From contig MWCJ01000004.1 in NCBI GenBank assembly GCA_002069975.1, positions 21,402-85,401 of the forward strand: DNA of 64,000 bases, in the 5' to 3' direction. Shown here in pieces: positions 28,708 through 38,218 of this stretch. The notes beneath the pieces are model-generated. The model made no database searches, had not been told where the DNA came from, and worked only from the letters and a program-made list of their open reading frames with translations. The DNA is from Bacteroidetes bacterium ADurb.Bin217. GTDB taxonomy: Bacteria > Bacteroidota > Bacteroidia > Bacteroidales > UBA1715. Positions within the stretch are counted from its first letter, which is position 1. Every line of letters begins with the position of its first letter. The translations under genes were made by a program, and so were the position numbers.

Positions 28708-29943
28708 ATGAATCCATCGGTATTATATATTTCGTACGACGGCATGACCGACAATTTGGGGCAATCGCAAGTAATCCCATATCTTATAGGTTTACAAAAA
28801 CGTGGATATCGCATTCATATTCTCAGTTGCGAAAAACCACAAGTATTTGCTCATCGTAACAATCATATTGCGAAATTGTTGCAAAAAAATTCCATTGAAT
28901 GGTACCCAATTCCTTATACAGCTAAACCTGCTGTAATTTCTACTTTATATGATATTAAACAATTACAACGTGAGGCTATTCAGATAATTCGTAATCATAA
29001 TATTCAACTTATTCACTGTCGAAGTTATATAGCTGCTCAAGTTGGGTTATATTGTAAGAAAAAATTTAATATTCCTTGGATATTCGATATGCGTGGATTT
29101 TGGGCAGACGAACGTATCGACGGGGGTATATGGAATATGAAAAATCCCGTATTCAAATCAATTTACCGACATTTTAAACAACTCGAAAAAAAATATATTG
29201 CTCAGACGTCGCATATTATAAGTTTAACAAATGCAGGCAAACACGAAATTGAAACTTGGAAAATTCACAAAAAATATCCTACACCTATTACGGTAATTCC
29301 TTGTTGTGCCGACTTGGAACATTTTAATAATACACGAATTTCTAAGCAAAAACTTGATGAATTACGAACTTCACTATCAATTCCGGCATCTCATTTTGTG
29401 TTAAGTTATTTGGGGTCGTTTGGCACATGGTATATGACCGACGAAATGTTTGATTTTTTCAAAGTACTTATAGACACACAATCGAATGCCATATTTCTGT
29501 GCATTACACCCGATTCGCCACATGTACTCGAAAAAATTGCTCGAAAAAAACAAATTCCTCTTTCGGCTCTTCGTATAGTAAAAGCAAACCGCGAGGATGT
29601 TCCCCTGTATGCATCGCTTTCGAATTGGTCTATTTTCTTTATAAAACCATTGTATTCCAAGAAAGCATCGTCGCCTACTAAAATGGGCGAATTGTTAGGA
29701 TTAGGAATCCCGTTAGTTTGTAATGCAGGCGTAGGCGATGTAGATACAATAATGCAAGACTGTACTCAAGGGTATGTAATTAGCAACTATAATTCGCAAG
29801 AATATGCACGTACCATTGATTCTATGTTTACACACACTATAATAGATACTCAACAATTACACAATGTAGCATGTTCATATTATTCCCTTCAAAAAGGCAT
29901 TGAAGCTTATGAAGGAGTATATAGAGCAGTTTTAAAAATCTGA
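28708..29943 (+). CDS. GT4-family glycosyltransferase
   Basis: 411 residues in a GT-B fold. The N-terminal acceptor half has MNPSVLYISYDGMTDNLGQSQVIPYLIGLQKRGYRIHILS and IHCRSYIAAQVGLY; the C-terminal half has VIPCCADLEHF, FVLSYLGSFGTWY and the KMGELLGLGIPLVCNAGVGDVD donor-site region, where the usual EAMA-type Glu is E (MGELL). It probably transfers a sugar to a surface glycan; donor and acceptor are unknown. End of the pyrE-to-glycosyltransferase run. Confidence 0.8.
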   Translation: MNPSVLYISYDGMTDNLGQSQVIPYLIGLQKRGYRIHILSCEKPQVFAHRNNHIAKLLQKNSIEWYPIPYTAKPAVISTLYDIKQLQREAIQIIRNHNIQLIHCRSYIAAQVGLYCKKKFNIPWIFDMRGFWADERIDGGIWNMKNPVFKSIYRHFKQLEKKYIAQTSHIISLTNAGKHEIETWKIHKKYPTPITVIPCCADLEHFNNTRISKQKLDELRTSLSIPASHFVLSYLGSFGTWYMTDEMFDFFKVLIDTQSNAIFLCITPDSPHVLEKIARKKQIPLSALRIVKANREDVPLYASLSNWSIFFIKPLYSKKASSPTKMGELLGLGIPLVCNAGVGDVDTIMQDCTQGYVISNYNSQEYARTIDSMFTHTIIDTQQLHNVACSYYSLQKGIEAYEGVYRAVLKI

Positions 29944-30200
29944 AGATACTGACAGATTTGATATTCAAAGGTTCAAAATCTTTCAACATCCGTATGTAAA
30001 GCCTATCCGATATAATCTCAAATAGGAATTATTTTTCAAATGCAGAGTAGGATACATTCGATTTCTTTTAAGACACTTTAGCCTTAATATCTTAGCTTTT
30101 TGGATGAGCTTTATAAAATGTCTTATAATTTGGGATAAAAGAATCTGAAAAAATTTCTCAAATTAAAAAAAAAATCGAAATTTGCGATAATAATTAATAA
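29944..30200. other. Gene-free stretch before the leuB repeat tract
   Basis: About 260 A/T-rich bases with no convincing frame, RNA gene or terminator. A leuB promoter should lie here or within the following repeats, but I find no TTTG-N19-21-TAnnTTTG match. The best -7-like word, GAAATTTG near 30178, lacks the TA. Confidence 0.4.
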
Positions 30201-30352
30201 GGGTGTAAAGGTAAATGGGTATAGAGGTATAAGGGTGTAAAGGTAAATGGGTATAGAGGTGTAAGGGTGTAATCCCAACCCCTAAACCCTTAAACCTTTA
30301 AACCCCTAAACCTTTAAACCCCTAAACCCTTAAACCTTTAAACTTCTAAACC
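30201..30352. repeat. Telomere-like G-rich/C-rich repeat tract upstream of leuB
   Basis: Two 32-bp direct repeats beginning GGGTGTAAAGGTAAATGGGT (30201-30232 and 30233-30264, one mismatch) and a partial third copy (to 30272) are followed by a C-rich half (30279-30352). The C-rich half is a 24-bp unit beginning CCCCTAAACCCTTAAACC (30279 and 30319) on either side of a 16-bp shortened unit (30303). The halves are roughly complementary, for example TAAGGGT (30262-30268) with ACCCTTA (30286-30292). The tract ends 8 bases before the leuB start codon. Confidence 0.85.
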
Positions 30353-30360
30353 AATAACAA

Positions 30361-31425
30361 ATGAAAAAAAATATAGCAGTATTAGCCGGCGATGGAATAG
30401 GTCCGGAAGTTATTCGAGAAGCTCTCAAAGTAACAAAAGCAATTGAAAAAAAGTTTGGTCATGAATTTTCGTATACCGAAGCTATTACGGGTGCGTGTGC
30501 TATTGACGAAGTTGGAGACCCATATCCTGAATCGACTCATGCTATTTGTATGAATGCCGATGCAGTATTGTTTGGTGCAATTGGTCACCCAAAATTCGAT
30601 AACGACCCAACGGCTAAAGTTCGTCCCGAGCAAGGTTTATTGCGTATGCGTAAACAATTAGGGTTGTATGCAAATATACGCCCGGTTGAAACGTTTGATT
30701 CGTTGTTGCACAAATCACCATTAAAAAAAGAATTGGTAGAAGGTGCTAACTTTATGTGTATTCGCGAGCTTACCGGTGGTATTTATTTTGGTGAAAAAGG
30801 CAGAAAAGACGATGGTAATACTGCATTTGATAATTGTGTGTACACTCGCGAAGAGGTAGAACGTATTTTGAAATTGGGCTACGAATATGCAATGAAACGT
30901 AACAAAAAACTTACTATAGTAGACAAAGCAAATGTACTAGAAACATCACGTTTGTGGCGTCAAATTGGTCAGGAAATGGCTCCAAAATATCCTGAGGTTG
31001 ATACACAATTTATGTTTGTTGACAATGCCGCAATGCAAATTATTCAGTGGCCAAAAAATTTCGATGTTATGGTTACCGAAAATATGTTTGGCGATATATT
31101 AACCGACGAAGCATCGGTTATTACCGGTTCTATGGGATTATTGCCATCGGCTTCAATAGGAATTCATACGAGCGTATTCGAGCCAATACATGGTTCGTAT
31201 CCACAAGCAGCAGGCAAAAATATAGCAAATCCTGTAGCAACTATACTTTCGGCTGCTATGATGTTTGAATATGCATTTGGTTTAATGCCTGAAGGAGCTT
31301 TAATTCGAAAAGCAGTAGCCGCATCGCTCGAGGAAAATGTGGTAACCGAAGATATATCGAAAGAACATGCAAAATCTACCAGTCAAGTAGGCGATTGGAT
31401 TGCACAGTTCATAGAAAAAGCATAA
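30361..31425 (+). CDS. leuB: 3-isopropylmalate dehydrogenase
   Basis: 354 residues. NAD-binding start [21 protein letters not shown]; substrate loop [31 protein letters not shown]; catalytic Lys in [16 protein letters not shown]; metal Asp residues in [33 protein letters not shown]; and [12 protein letters not shown]. It oxidises and decarboxylates 3-isopropylmalate, the third step of leucine synthesis. It is unlinked from leuACD (14 kb away, opposite strand) and has no visible leader peptide; a repeat tract fills its leader instead. Confidence 0.96.
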   Translation: MKKNIAVLAGDGIGPEVIREALKVTKAIEKKFGHEFSYTEAITGACAIDEVGDPYPESTHAICMNADAVLFGAIGHPKFDNDPTAKVRPEQGLLRMRKQLGLYANIRPVETFDSLLHKSPLKKELVEGANFMCIRELTGGIYFGEKGRKDDGNTAFDNCVYTREEVERILKLGYEYAMKRNKKLTIVDKANVLETSRLWRQIGQEMAPKYPEVDTQFMFVDNAAMQIIQWPKNFDVMVTENMFGDILTDEASVITGSMGLLPSASIGIHTSVFEPIHGSYPQAAGKNIANPVATILSAAMMFEYAFGLMPEGALIRKAVAASLEENVVTEDISKEHAKSTSQVGDWIAQFIEKA

Positions 31426-31438
31426 AAAAATATAACGT

Positions 31439-31481
31439 AAAAAGGCTAAAATCGAGCAGTTTGTTAGATTTTAGCCTTTTT
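31439..31481 (+). terminator. Terminator after leuB
   Basis: AAAAAGGCTAAAATC (31439-31453) and GATTTTAGCCTTTTT (31467-31481) form a perfect 15-bp stem with a 13-base loop, followed by further T residues. It isolates leuB from the cysS promoter 20 bases on. Confidence 0.85.
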
Positions 31482-31497
31482 TCTTTCTGTTTGATTG

Positions 31498-31529
31498 TTT
31501 GTAATTTCAATCATTATCATGTACTTTTG
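31498..31529 (+). promoter_or_regulatory. Promoter of cysS
   Basis: TTTG (31498-31501), 20 bases, then TACTTTTG (31522-31529), a good Bacteroidota match located directly after the leuB terminator and about 20 bases upstream of the cysS ATG region (31556). Confidence 0.6.
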
Positions 31530-31555
31530 ACCTCCAAATAATAACAAGTTCAACT

Positions 31556-33025
31556 ATGCAAAAATTAGTAATATATAACACATTACGGAGAAAAAAAGAA
31601 GAATTTGCTCCTATTAATCCTCCGCATGTTGGAATGTACGTGTGTGGTCCAACGGTATATGGCGAAGCTCATTTAGGCCACGCTCGTCCGTCGGTTACAT
31701 TTGATGTATTGTTTCGTTATTTGCAGCATATTGGTTACAAAGTACGCTATGTTCGTAATATTACCGATGTGGGGCATTTAGAAAACGATGCCGATACAGG
31801 TGAAGATAAAATTGCTAAAAAAGCACGGTTGGAACAATTGGAACCTATGGAAATAGTGCAATTGTATACATTGAATTATCACGATTGTATGAAAGCTTTG
31901 AATGTGTTGCCGCCGAGTATAGAGCCTCGTGCATCGGGACATATTATTGAACAACAGGAATATGTACAACGAATTCTTGATAGTGGATTTGCATACGAGT
32001 CGCAAGGTTCGGTATATTTTGATGTAGAAAAATATAATAAACAACATAATTACGGAATACTTTCGGGTAGAAATATAGATGATATGCTTTCGAATACCCG
32101 AAGTTTGGACGGACAAGATGAAAAACGTGCACCATTGGATTTTGCATTGTGGAAAAAAGCAAAACCTGAACATATTATGCAGTGGAATTCGGTGTGGAGC
32201 AAAGGCTTCCCGGGTTGGCATTTAGAGTGTTCTGCTATGGGCGAAAAATATTTGGGCAAAGAATTCGATATTCACGGTGGAGGAATGGATCTTATGTTTC
32301 CGCATCACGAATGCGAAATTGCACAATCTACGGCAGCCAACGGAAAATCGGCAGTACGCTATTGGATTCATAATAATATGATTACCATAAATGGACAGAA
32401 AATGGGGAAATCCCTTGGTAATTTTATTACCTTGCAAGAACTGTTTAGTGGAAGTCACAAAATCTTGGAACAGGCATATACTCCTATGACTATTCGTTTT
32501 TTTATATTACAAGCACACTATCGCAGTACGTTGGATTTTTCAAACGAAGCATTGCAGGCTGCACAAAAAGGTATGGAGCGATTGTTACAAGGATACCAAA
32601 CTATACAAAAATTGCCCGTGTCGGTACAAAGTACTGTACAAGTAAATGAATTAAGTACAAAATGTTACGATGCTATTTCCGATGATTTGAATACACCTAT
32701 ACTTATTTCGCATTTGTTTGTTGCTCTTAAAGATATTCAAGCTATAGCAGCAGGTGCCGCTACAATTACCCAAGCCGATAAAGATGTCTTGGAAAAATTG
32801 TATCGTGTATTTTTATTCGACATATTAGGCTTACAGTCGCAAGCCGACCAACAGTCAAACAATTCTGAATTGTTGCATACTGCCATTGAAATGCTTTTGC
32901 AAGCACGTTTAGATGCTAAAAAAAATAAGGATTTTGCTAAATCAGATGAAATTAGAAATACGTTGACCAATCTTGGTGTGGTAATTAAAGATACCAAAGA
33001 TGGGTATGAGTGGTCGTTGGCGTAA
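31556..33025 (+). CDS. cysS: Cysteinyl-tRNA synthetase
   Basis: 489 residues of a class I synthetase. Zn ligands are visible in [18 protein letters not shown] (also holding the HIGH motif as HLGH), in WHLECSAMG and in [10 protein letters not shown]. The KMSKS loop reads [10 protein letters not shown]. The C-terminal DALR-type helical domain (about 330-489) ends [19 protein letters not shown]. It charges tRNA-Cys. Stands alone between its own promoter and a converging minus-strand operon. Confidence 0.96.
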   Translation: MQKLVIYNTLRRKKEEFAPINPPHVGMYVCGPTVYGEAHLGHARPSVTFDVLFRYLQHIGYKVRYVRNITDVGHLENDADTGEDKIAKKARLEQLEPMEIVQLYTLNYHDCMKALNVLPPSIEPRASGHIIEQQEYVQRILDSGFAYESQGSVYFDVEKYNKQHNYGILSGRNIDDMLSNTRSLDGQDEKRAPLDFALWKKAKPEHIMQWNSVWSKGFPGWHLECSAMGEKYLGKEFDIHGGGMDLMFPHHECEIAQSTAANGKSAVRYWIHNNMITINGQKMGKSLGNFITLQELFSGSHKILEQAYTPMTIRFFILQAHYRSTLDFSNEALQAAQKGMERLLQGYQTIQKLPVSVQSTVQVNELSTKCYDAISDDLNTPILISHLFVALKDIQAIAAGAATITQADKDVLEKLYRVFLFDILGLQSQADQQSNNSELLHTAIEMLLQARLDAKKNKDFAKSDEIRNTLTNLGVVIKDTKDGYEWSLA

Positions 33026-33150
33026 GCCACATGTTGAATATGAAGGGTTTTTCTATAATTACGTTGAACTGATGTTATAATAATTTCATTCCTTTGGGAT
33101 TAATCGGGTGTTTGGTAAATTAATGTAAATTTTTATGTTGAATTTTATTC

Positions 33151-33177
33151 GACCTTGAGACACTCAGACCTTCAGCC
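33151..33177. repeat. GACCTTGAGACACTCAGACC-type repeat
   Basis: This tract aligns well with the one beside the S23-type gene (18621-18650). It overlaps the stop codon of the ABC ATPase gene (33172-33174), just as the 18201 array covers the S23 gene stop. Confidence 0.55.
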
Positions 33178-33828
33178 AATAATATTCCCATCTTCCATAG
33201 TTATAGTTCTATCCGACAACTGGGCTAATGTACTATCGTGAGTTACAATTATAAATGTCTGATTAAACTCTTTACGAAGGGTAAAGAATAATTCATGTAA
33301 TTCGGTTTTATGTTTACTATCCAAATTTCCCGAAGGTTCATCAGCAAATATTATCGATGGTTTGTTCATGAGTGCACGTGCCACTGCTACACGTTGTTGC
33401 TCGCCACCCGATAGTTGTGCCGGCTTATGTTCTATTCGGTGCGAAATGCCAAGAAAATCGAGCAATTCTTTTGCTCGTTTATGCGATTCGCTCATAGATT
33501 TTCCTTGAATTAACGAAGGAATACATACATTTTCGAGAGCTGTAAATTCGGGTAATAATTGGTGAAATTGAAACACAAAACCAATATGTTCGTTACGAAA
33601 TCGAGCCAATTGTTTTTCTTTGAGTTTTGATATTTCGGTATTGAGTATTGATATATCACCACTATCGGCTTTGAGTAGTGTGCCCGCAATATGCAGTAAT
33701 GTAGTTTTGCCTGCACCGCTTTTGCCTACTATAGATACCACTTCGCCTTCTGCTATAGCTATATCTATGCCTTTAAGTACTTGTACGTCGCCAAACGATT
33801 TATGAATCTGTGTTGTGGTAAGTATCAT
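33172..33828 (-). CDS. LolD-type ABC transporter ATP-binding protein
   Basis: 218 residues. Walker [12 protein letters not shown] (about 35-45), Q-loop [18 protein letters not shown], signature [15 protein letters not shown], Walker [14 protein letters not shown] and switch VTHDSTLA. The LolD/MacB-like group supports lipoprotein release or envelope export with FtsX-type permeases, none of which is in the window. It is the last gene of a long operon, only 1 base after the NeuD-like gene, which could be incidental linkage. Confidence 0.85.
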   Translation of the reverse strand: MILTTTQIHKSFGDVQVLKGIDIAIAEGEVVSIVGKSGAGKTTLLHIAGTLLKADSGDISILNTEISKLKEKQLARFRNEHIGFVFQFHQLLPEFTALENVCIPSLIQGKSMSESHKRAKELLDFLGISHRIEHKPAQLSGGEQQRVAVARALMNKPSIIFADEPSGNLDSKHKTELHELFFTLRKEFNQTFIIVTHDSTLAQLSDRTITMEDGNIIG

Positions 33829-33829
33829 G

Positions 33830-34528
33830 TTATTTGTTATTTACAAAATCTTCTTGTGTTTCGTCAGGTTTCACATATTTCAAATGTTTTGCAGGGCTGC
33901 CTACTACTACCTGATAAGGCTCTACATCCTTTAAACATAATGCTCCGGCACCAACTACCGAAAAGTCGCCCATGGTAACTTTTTCCATTACTGTTGCATT
34001 TAATGCTACATCGCAGCCATTGCCTATAGTAAGTACGCTCGAACAAATAGCTCCTACCGAAAAATGACAAAAACCACCAATTTTGTTGTTGTGTCCAATG
34101 GCACAATTAGCCATTACAAAGGTGCATTTGCCAATTTTTGTTTCGGGACCAATATACGAGTGAGCCATAATCATACAGCCGGGACCTATTTCACAGCCTT
34201 CGCCAATAAAGGTAAGCGGGTGAATAAGAGTTACCAATTTTTCATCGGGAATACCTAACGATTCAAATAATTTGATGCGTAACGGTGCATGCGAAATACT
34301 ATGAATGGCATATATAAAATAAAAATCACCGGCAACATACGGTCCTATATCTTTGAGACCGCCAAGAACAGGATATCCGTTTATTGTTTTTCCGGCAGGT
34401 ATAAAGTCATTTATAAAACCGTAAACTTCATATTCTTCTATATCGTAATTTACACGCATATCTTGAATACATGCAGCAGCTACACCGCCATTGCCGTCAC
34501 CGCCTATTATTATTACTTGTTTAGCCAT
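33830..34528 (-). CDS. NeuD/PglD-family sugar O/N-acyltransferase
   Basis: 232 residues. An N-terminal small Rossmann-like domain ([19 protein letters not shown]) is followed by a left-handed beta-helix (about 100-215) with repeating hexapeptides: [28 protein letters not shown], then [14 protein letters not shown] with the likely catalytic His. The end, [12 protein letters not shown], is typical of the family. It transfers an acyl group from acyl-CoA to a nucleotide sugar. The operon also encodes CoA-ester enzymes, which could supply an unusual acyl donor. Overlaps the flippase-like gene by 8 bases. Confidence 0.85.
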   Translation of the reverse strand: MAKQVIIIGGDGNGGVAAACIQDMRVNYDIEEYEVYGFINDFIPAGKTINGYPVLGGLKDIGPYVAGDFYFIYAIHSISHAPLRIKLFESLGIPDEKLVTLIHPLTFIGEGCEIGPGCMIMAHSYIGPETKIGKCTFVMANCAIGHNNKIGGFCHFSVGAICSSVLTIGNGCDVALNATVMEKVTMGDFSVVGAGALCLKDVEPYQVVVGSPAKHLKYVKPDETQEDFVNNK

Positions 34529-35522
34529 TGGTATGTTTTGATTTGTGAATAATATACAAAATTCCTCCTAGTATAATGTTTAAAAATGTAGCTGTTAAAT
34601 AGATAAACGAAACTAACAAACTCATTTCGGAAACTATTCCAAACAATCCGAAAACAAGGATATATGCTCCTTCTCGTACACCTATACTTCCAAACGAAAT
34701 AGGTAACAAAAATATAATATTTAACAATGGGTTGGCGAATAAATTTTCAACTAATTTCAAATTTGCACTAAATCCGTTGAAAACGATGTTTGATACAACA
34801 ACATTGGTTAATTGATTAATCAAACTAAAAAGTACAATGAGAAGGATAAACTTGGGGTTAATTAGAAATTTGAATATTTGCTTAAGAAAATTAGGATTTA
34901 CATTATTTATAATGTTAAATTTTGAACAGAAAAAATTGATTATTGTATAAAGTAAATCATTGATGTTTTGCAAAATTTTTTGAAAGATAGAATTATGCCG
35001 AAAAACTAAAAGTATAAGTATGCCAACTCCCAATGAAATAGAGGAATATAGTATTATATGTTTAAAATAAAGCAGTATTGATGTGTCGGTTACCGTAATA
35101 AAAAGCATTGAAATGCCAATGAGGAAAAAACATACGACAATTGCTAAAATTTTTTCGAGAAACAGAAGAGATATTTGTAATTCGGTAACATTATATTTTT
35201 TTAATGCATGTAGTCTATATACATCTATACCAATACCACCGGGCAAGAAATACCCTACAAAAATACCTCGATACATGATGCCTAATAATTCGAAAAAGGG
35301 AATGCGAACCCCCGCAAATTTTTGTAAAATCAATTTCCATCGTAGAGTAAACAAAATATATTGAGCAGGAAATACAATACATGCAGCAGCAGTAGTATAC
35401 GGATTTCCTGTAGTGAAAATTTGAAAAAGTTGTTCGAAATTTATTTTCGTAAGAATAAAAAGGAGTAGCCCAAGAGCAATAAGAATTTTAAGTATTTTAA
35501 AAATGAATTTTTTATTCATCAT
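34521..35522 (-). CDS. UPF0104/AglD-like membrane protein (flippase-like)
   Basis: 333 residues with about eight membrane helices and the lysylphosphatidylglycerol-synthetase-like TM fold. Family signs are GIMYRGIFVGYFLPGGIGIDVYRLHALKKY in the first half and LLNIIFLLPISFGSIGVREGAYILVFGLFG near the end. Such proteins occur in glycolipid and glycan loci and are thought to move lipid-linked intermediates. The gene is distinctly more A/T-rich and Phe/Ile/Asn-rich than the cysteine- and leucine-pathway genes, as are its two upstream neighbours. Confidence 0.78.
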   Translation of the reverse strand: MMNKKFIFKILKILIALGLLLFILTKINFEQLFQIFTTGNPYTTAAACIVFPAQYILFTLRWKLILQKFAGVRIPFFELLGIMYRGIFVGYFLPGGIGIDVYRLHALKKYNVTELQISLLFLEKILAIVVCFFLIGISMLFITVTDTSILLYFKHIILYSSISLGVGILILLVFRHNSIFQKILQNINDLLYTIINFFCSKFNIINNVNPNFLKQIFKFLINPKFILLIVLFSLINQLTNVVVSNIVFNGFSANLKLVENLFANPLLNIIFLLPISFGSIGVREGAYILVFGLFGIVSEMSLLVSFIYLTATFLNIILGGILYIIHKSKHTNG

Positions 35523-35531
35523 GCTAATGTG

Positions 35532-36815
35532 TTACTCAATAATTTCTACAATTTTATATTTGCCGGATTTTGAAATAGGCAGCGTGTCAACAATTTCATA
35601 TGTATGCTGTATATCATTAAAAGCATTTTGCATTATTGATTGAATTATTTCTTCAGTTTCTGAATTAGGTCTTGTTAATCTAAACAAAAATTTAATAGTA
35701 TTTGTTTCTTTAAAATACAGAACTTTATATTGTTGAATTAAATAAGGATTATCTATCAATAAAGGTTTTCTGAATCTTTGCCAAAAATGTATATAATTTA
35801 AAACTCTTCCGTCAGGCAAGTGAATTACATCATCAGAACGGCCAATAATATCTCCAATAATTTGAGATTTTCTGCCACATGTGCAGGTAGAATCTATAAC
35901 TTTTACTACATCGCCGGTTTTGTATCTTACAAATGGCATTATATTGTTGGTGAGGTTTGTTAATACTATATCTCCAAAAGTTTCACCATCAATATCACGT
36001 TTGTTTACAACTTCAACAATAGCAGTAGATTCAAAAATATGCATATTGTTGCATTCCGGACATGTATATGCCAATGTAGGCGATTCCATGCAACCGTATA
36101 TATTAAGTAATTTTGCATTAAAAAAAGTTTCTAATCGTTGCCGATGTTCGGGGCGAACTTCTTCGGCAGTACACAATAAAAATTTGGGGGTATAGCTAAA
36201 CCCTATGCGTTCGAAGTAATCGGCTAATATCATATAAAAACTACGATTACAGAACAAAAAATCAGGCTGTTTTTGTTCTATACATTCTTTTATTTCATCA
36301 AGAGGTTTAAATATCGAAATTGATTGTAATAATCCCAATTTTCTCATAAAACCTTTGTGGGTACTATTGTCTTCGCGCCAAATTTCCAAACCTTTCCACG
36401 TAGGGTTCCATCCATATTGACGCATTGCATACAATACTTTAAGTGCAGGAATCATTTCTATACGAGCAGGTATTTGTATATGAAATGGTTTCCCGGTAGA
36501 ACCCGAAGTTGGTGTAGTTATGGTATGTGGAATTGCATTAGAAATAAAATAGTCTTCGTATTTAAGTTTTCTACAAAGTTCTTTATGTATAATAGGAAGT
36601 TTTTGTAAATCTGCTATTGAATTTATATGAATAGTTGATAGGTCTATGTCTTTGTATATTTCTTTATAAAATGGTAATTTTATAGCTTTTTCAAATATTT
36701 TTTTGAATTGTTTAATTTGAAATTTCTCAATTTTTGATTTATTCCACGATTCGAATCGAAAAATCAAATATGCATGTTTAATGAGAAAAGGAATGTTGAA
36801 AAGTAAGCGTATCAT
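35532..36815 (-). CDS. CapK/PaaK-like adenylate-forming ligase
   Basis: 427 residues of the phenylacetate-CoA ligase/CapK family. The ATP-binding P-loop is TTPTSGSTGKPFHI (about 98-111); later motifs are NIYGCMESPTLAYTCPECNNMHI (a Cys pair of a zinc-knuckle type), FVRYKTGDVVKVIDSTCTCGRKSQIIGDIIGRSDDVIHLPDGR and a short C-terminal domain. Members in capsule and O-antigen loci probably activate carboxylic acids for transfer to sugars. Here it lies beside CitE-, MaoC- and NeuD-like genes, fitting an acyl-decoration route. The substrate is unknown. Confidence 0.82.
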   Translation of the reverse strand: MIRLLFNIPFLIKHAYLIFRFESWNKSKIEKFQIKQFKKIFEKAIKLPFYKEIYKDIDLSTIHINSIADLQKLPIIHKELCRKLKYEDYFISNAIPHTITTPTSGSTGKPFHIQIPARIEMIPALKVLYAMRQYGWNPTWKGLEIWREDNSTHKGFMRKLGLLQSISIFKPLDEIKECIEQKQPDFLFCNRSFYMILADYFERIGFSYTPKFLLCTAEEVRPEHRQRLETFFNAKLLNIYGCMESPTLAYTCPECNNMHIFESTAIVEVVNKRDIDGETFGDIVLTNLTNNIMPFVRYKTGDVVKVIDSTCTCGRKSQIIGDIIGRSDDVIHLPDGRVLNYIHFWQRFRKPLLIDNPYLIQQYKVLYFKETNTIKFLFRLTRPNSETEEIIQSIMQNAFNDIQHTYEIVDTLPISKSGKYKIVEIIE

Positions 36816-36819
36816 GAAA

Positions 36820-37290
36820 TTATTCTATATCTAATTCTGTAATGTTTTGTATTTCTTGGGGTTTTAAAAATTTTGATGATACAGTGAAGTTCCAAAGCAT
36901 AGTAACAGGTATTACCATATAGTTAAGAATAAGTTCATCAAATGGTAAAAATTTTCTATATAAAACTAAAGTGAAGAATCCAATAATCATACTTGTACTA
37001 TATACGCCATAATAAATAAATAAATTCTTTTTTGACTTACCTGATTTAAAAACAAGACGACTGTTTAGATAATATGATTGTAATATAGAAATTACATAGC
37101 TTAAAAAATATGTTAGATATGGATGAAAATGCAATACTTTCAACATTATATATACCTGTAACATTCCAATAAATGTTATTACAACCCCCACAAACGAAAA
37201 CCCAATCAAACGTTTTACCAAAGGATATTTGAGTAAAAATTTAGGAATACATGCCAGTATTATTCGTTTTGCAAGTTCAAACAATTTCAT
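36820..37290 (-). CDS. GtrA-family membrane protein
   Basis: 156 residues with four hydrophobic helices. The first starts LVKRLIGFSFVGVVITFIGMLQVYIML and the family features YFLSYVISILQSYYLNSRLVFKSGKSKKN and a late FTVSSKFLKP follow. GtrA proteins are thought to translocate polyprenyl-linked sugars for O-antigen or teichoic-type modification. Overlaps the CitE-like gene by 4 bases (ATGA) and is followed 4 bases later by the CapK-like ligase. Confidence 0.85.
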   Translation of the reverse strand: MKLFELAKRIILACIPKFLLKYPLVKRLIGFSFVGVVITFIGMLQVYIMLKVLHFHPYLTYFLSYVISILQSYYLNSRLVFKSGKSKKNLFIYYGVYSTSMIIGFFTLVLYRKFLPFDELILNYMVIPVTMLWNFTVSSKFLKPQEIQNITELDIE

Positions 37291-38180
37291 ATTCTTTGTA
37301 GAATTCGGTTATGTTTTTCGAGTACTTTTTTTGCTCCTAATACCATAGGGGGACCAATAAATTTACCGTTTTTTACTGCCACACCCTGATTGTTTAGTTG
37401 TGCTTCTTCGAACAACGTCAACATTTCTTTAGCGTCGGCAACGTCTTGTTCACTTGGCGAAAAATATTGGTGTACAAGTGGTAATTCTTTAGGGTTTAAT
37501 ACTAACATTCCTTCGTATCCCAATTTTTTAGCAAGGATTAAGTTTTTTTCTAAATCTTCTAAATCATGTACCTTTATGTGAACCGTGTCTATAGGTGCTA
37601 CATTGTTGGCACGAGCTGCCATGGCTATAATAGCACGAGCCGAAAAAATACTCTGACCTTCAGCATCATGTACACCTTGTAAATCGCTTACAAAATCTTC
37701 ACATCCAAATGCTATGGCAATAACACGTTTCGATGCAGTACATATGTCTTGAGCATTGAGTACTGCTCCGGTAGTTTCTATAAGCGGTATCAATTTGAAT
37801 GTGCCTATGGGTAGGTTTTTTTCAAATTCTATAGTTTCTAACAATTTATCTATAAAGTAGATATCTTCACCTTTTTTTGCTTTGGGATACATAAATCCGG
37901 CAATTCCGGGTATAGCAAGCGATGTTACATCTTTGAGTAAATGTCCGCTTTCTCTGTCGTTTATTCTTGGAAATACGTGGTGTTTAGCAAAATCGCCACG
38001 TTGAACACGTTCAATAATTTTGTTGCGAGCTATTTGTTTATTTTCTACAGGTTGAACGGAATCTTCTAAATCGAGCAATAATACGTCAGCATTTAAACGT
38101 GCCGCACTATCAAGCAGTCTGTCGTTGTGTGCGGGAACAAACAGTAAACTGCGTAACAAAAATTCAGAAGATTGATTCAT
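37287..38180 (-). CDS. CitE/HpcH-family CoA-ester lyase
   Basis: 297 residues in a TIM-barrel CitE fold: LLRSLLFVPAHNDRLLDSAARLNADVLLLDLEDSV at the start (substrate Arg/His and the first acidic cluster), LIPLIETTGAVLNAQDI (metal Glu), AIAFGCEDFVSDLQG (metal Asp) and GMLVLNPKELPLV. Relatives are citrate lyase beta subunits and malyl-, citramalyl- or methylmalyl-CoA lyases. Pairing with a MaoC hydratase (38 bases upstream) is typical of C4/C5 dicarboxyl-CoA chemistry, such as mesaconyl-CoA hydration plus lyase. The setting in a glycan-like operon is unusual. Confidence 0.85.
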   Translation of the reverse strand: MNQSSEFLLRSLLFVPAHNDRLLDSAARLNADVLLLDLEDSVQPVENKQIARNKIIERVQRGDFAKHHVFPRINDRESGHLLKDVTSLAIPGIAGFMYPKAKKGEDIYFIDKLLETIEFEKNLPIGTFKLIPLIETTGAVLNAQDICTASKRVIAIAFGCEDFVSDLQGVHDAEGQSIFSARAIIAMAARANNVAPIDTVHIKVHDLEDLEKNLILAKKLGYEGMLVLNPKELPLVHQYFSPSEQDVADAKEMLTLFEEAQLNNQGVAVKNGKFIGPPMVLGAKKVLEKHNRILQRI

Positions 38181-38218
38181 AATAAATTATTTTATACAAA
38201 TATGCATATTTTTTATGT

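Noticed and set aside
30201..30272. G-quadruplex in the leuB leader
   Set aside because: GGG tracts are spaced about 13 bases apart on the template strand, too far for a stable intramolecular quadruplex.
30201..30352. Possible CRISPR array or true telomere
   Set aside because: Repeats are short, contiguous and without unique spacers, no cas genes are near, and normal genes continue on both sides, so it is neither a CRISPR array nor a chromosome end.
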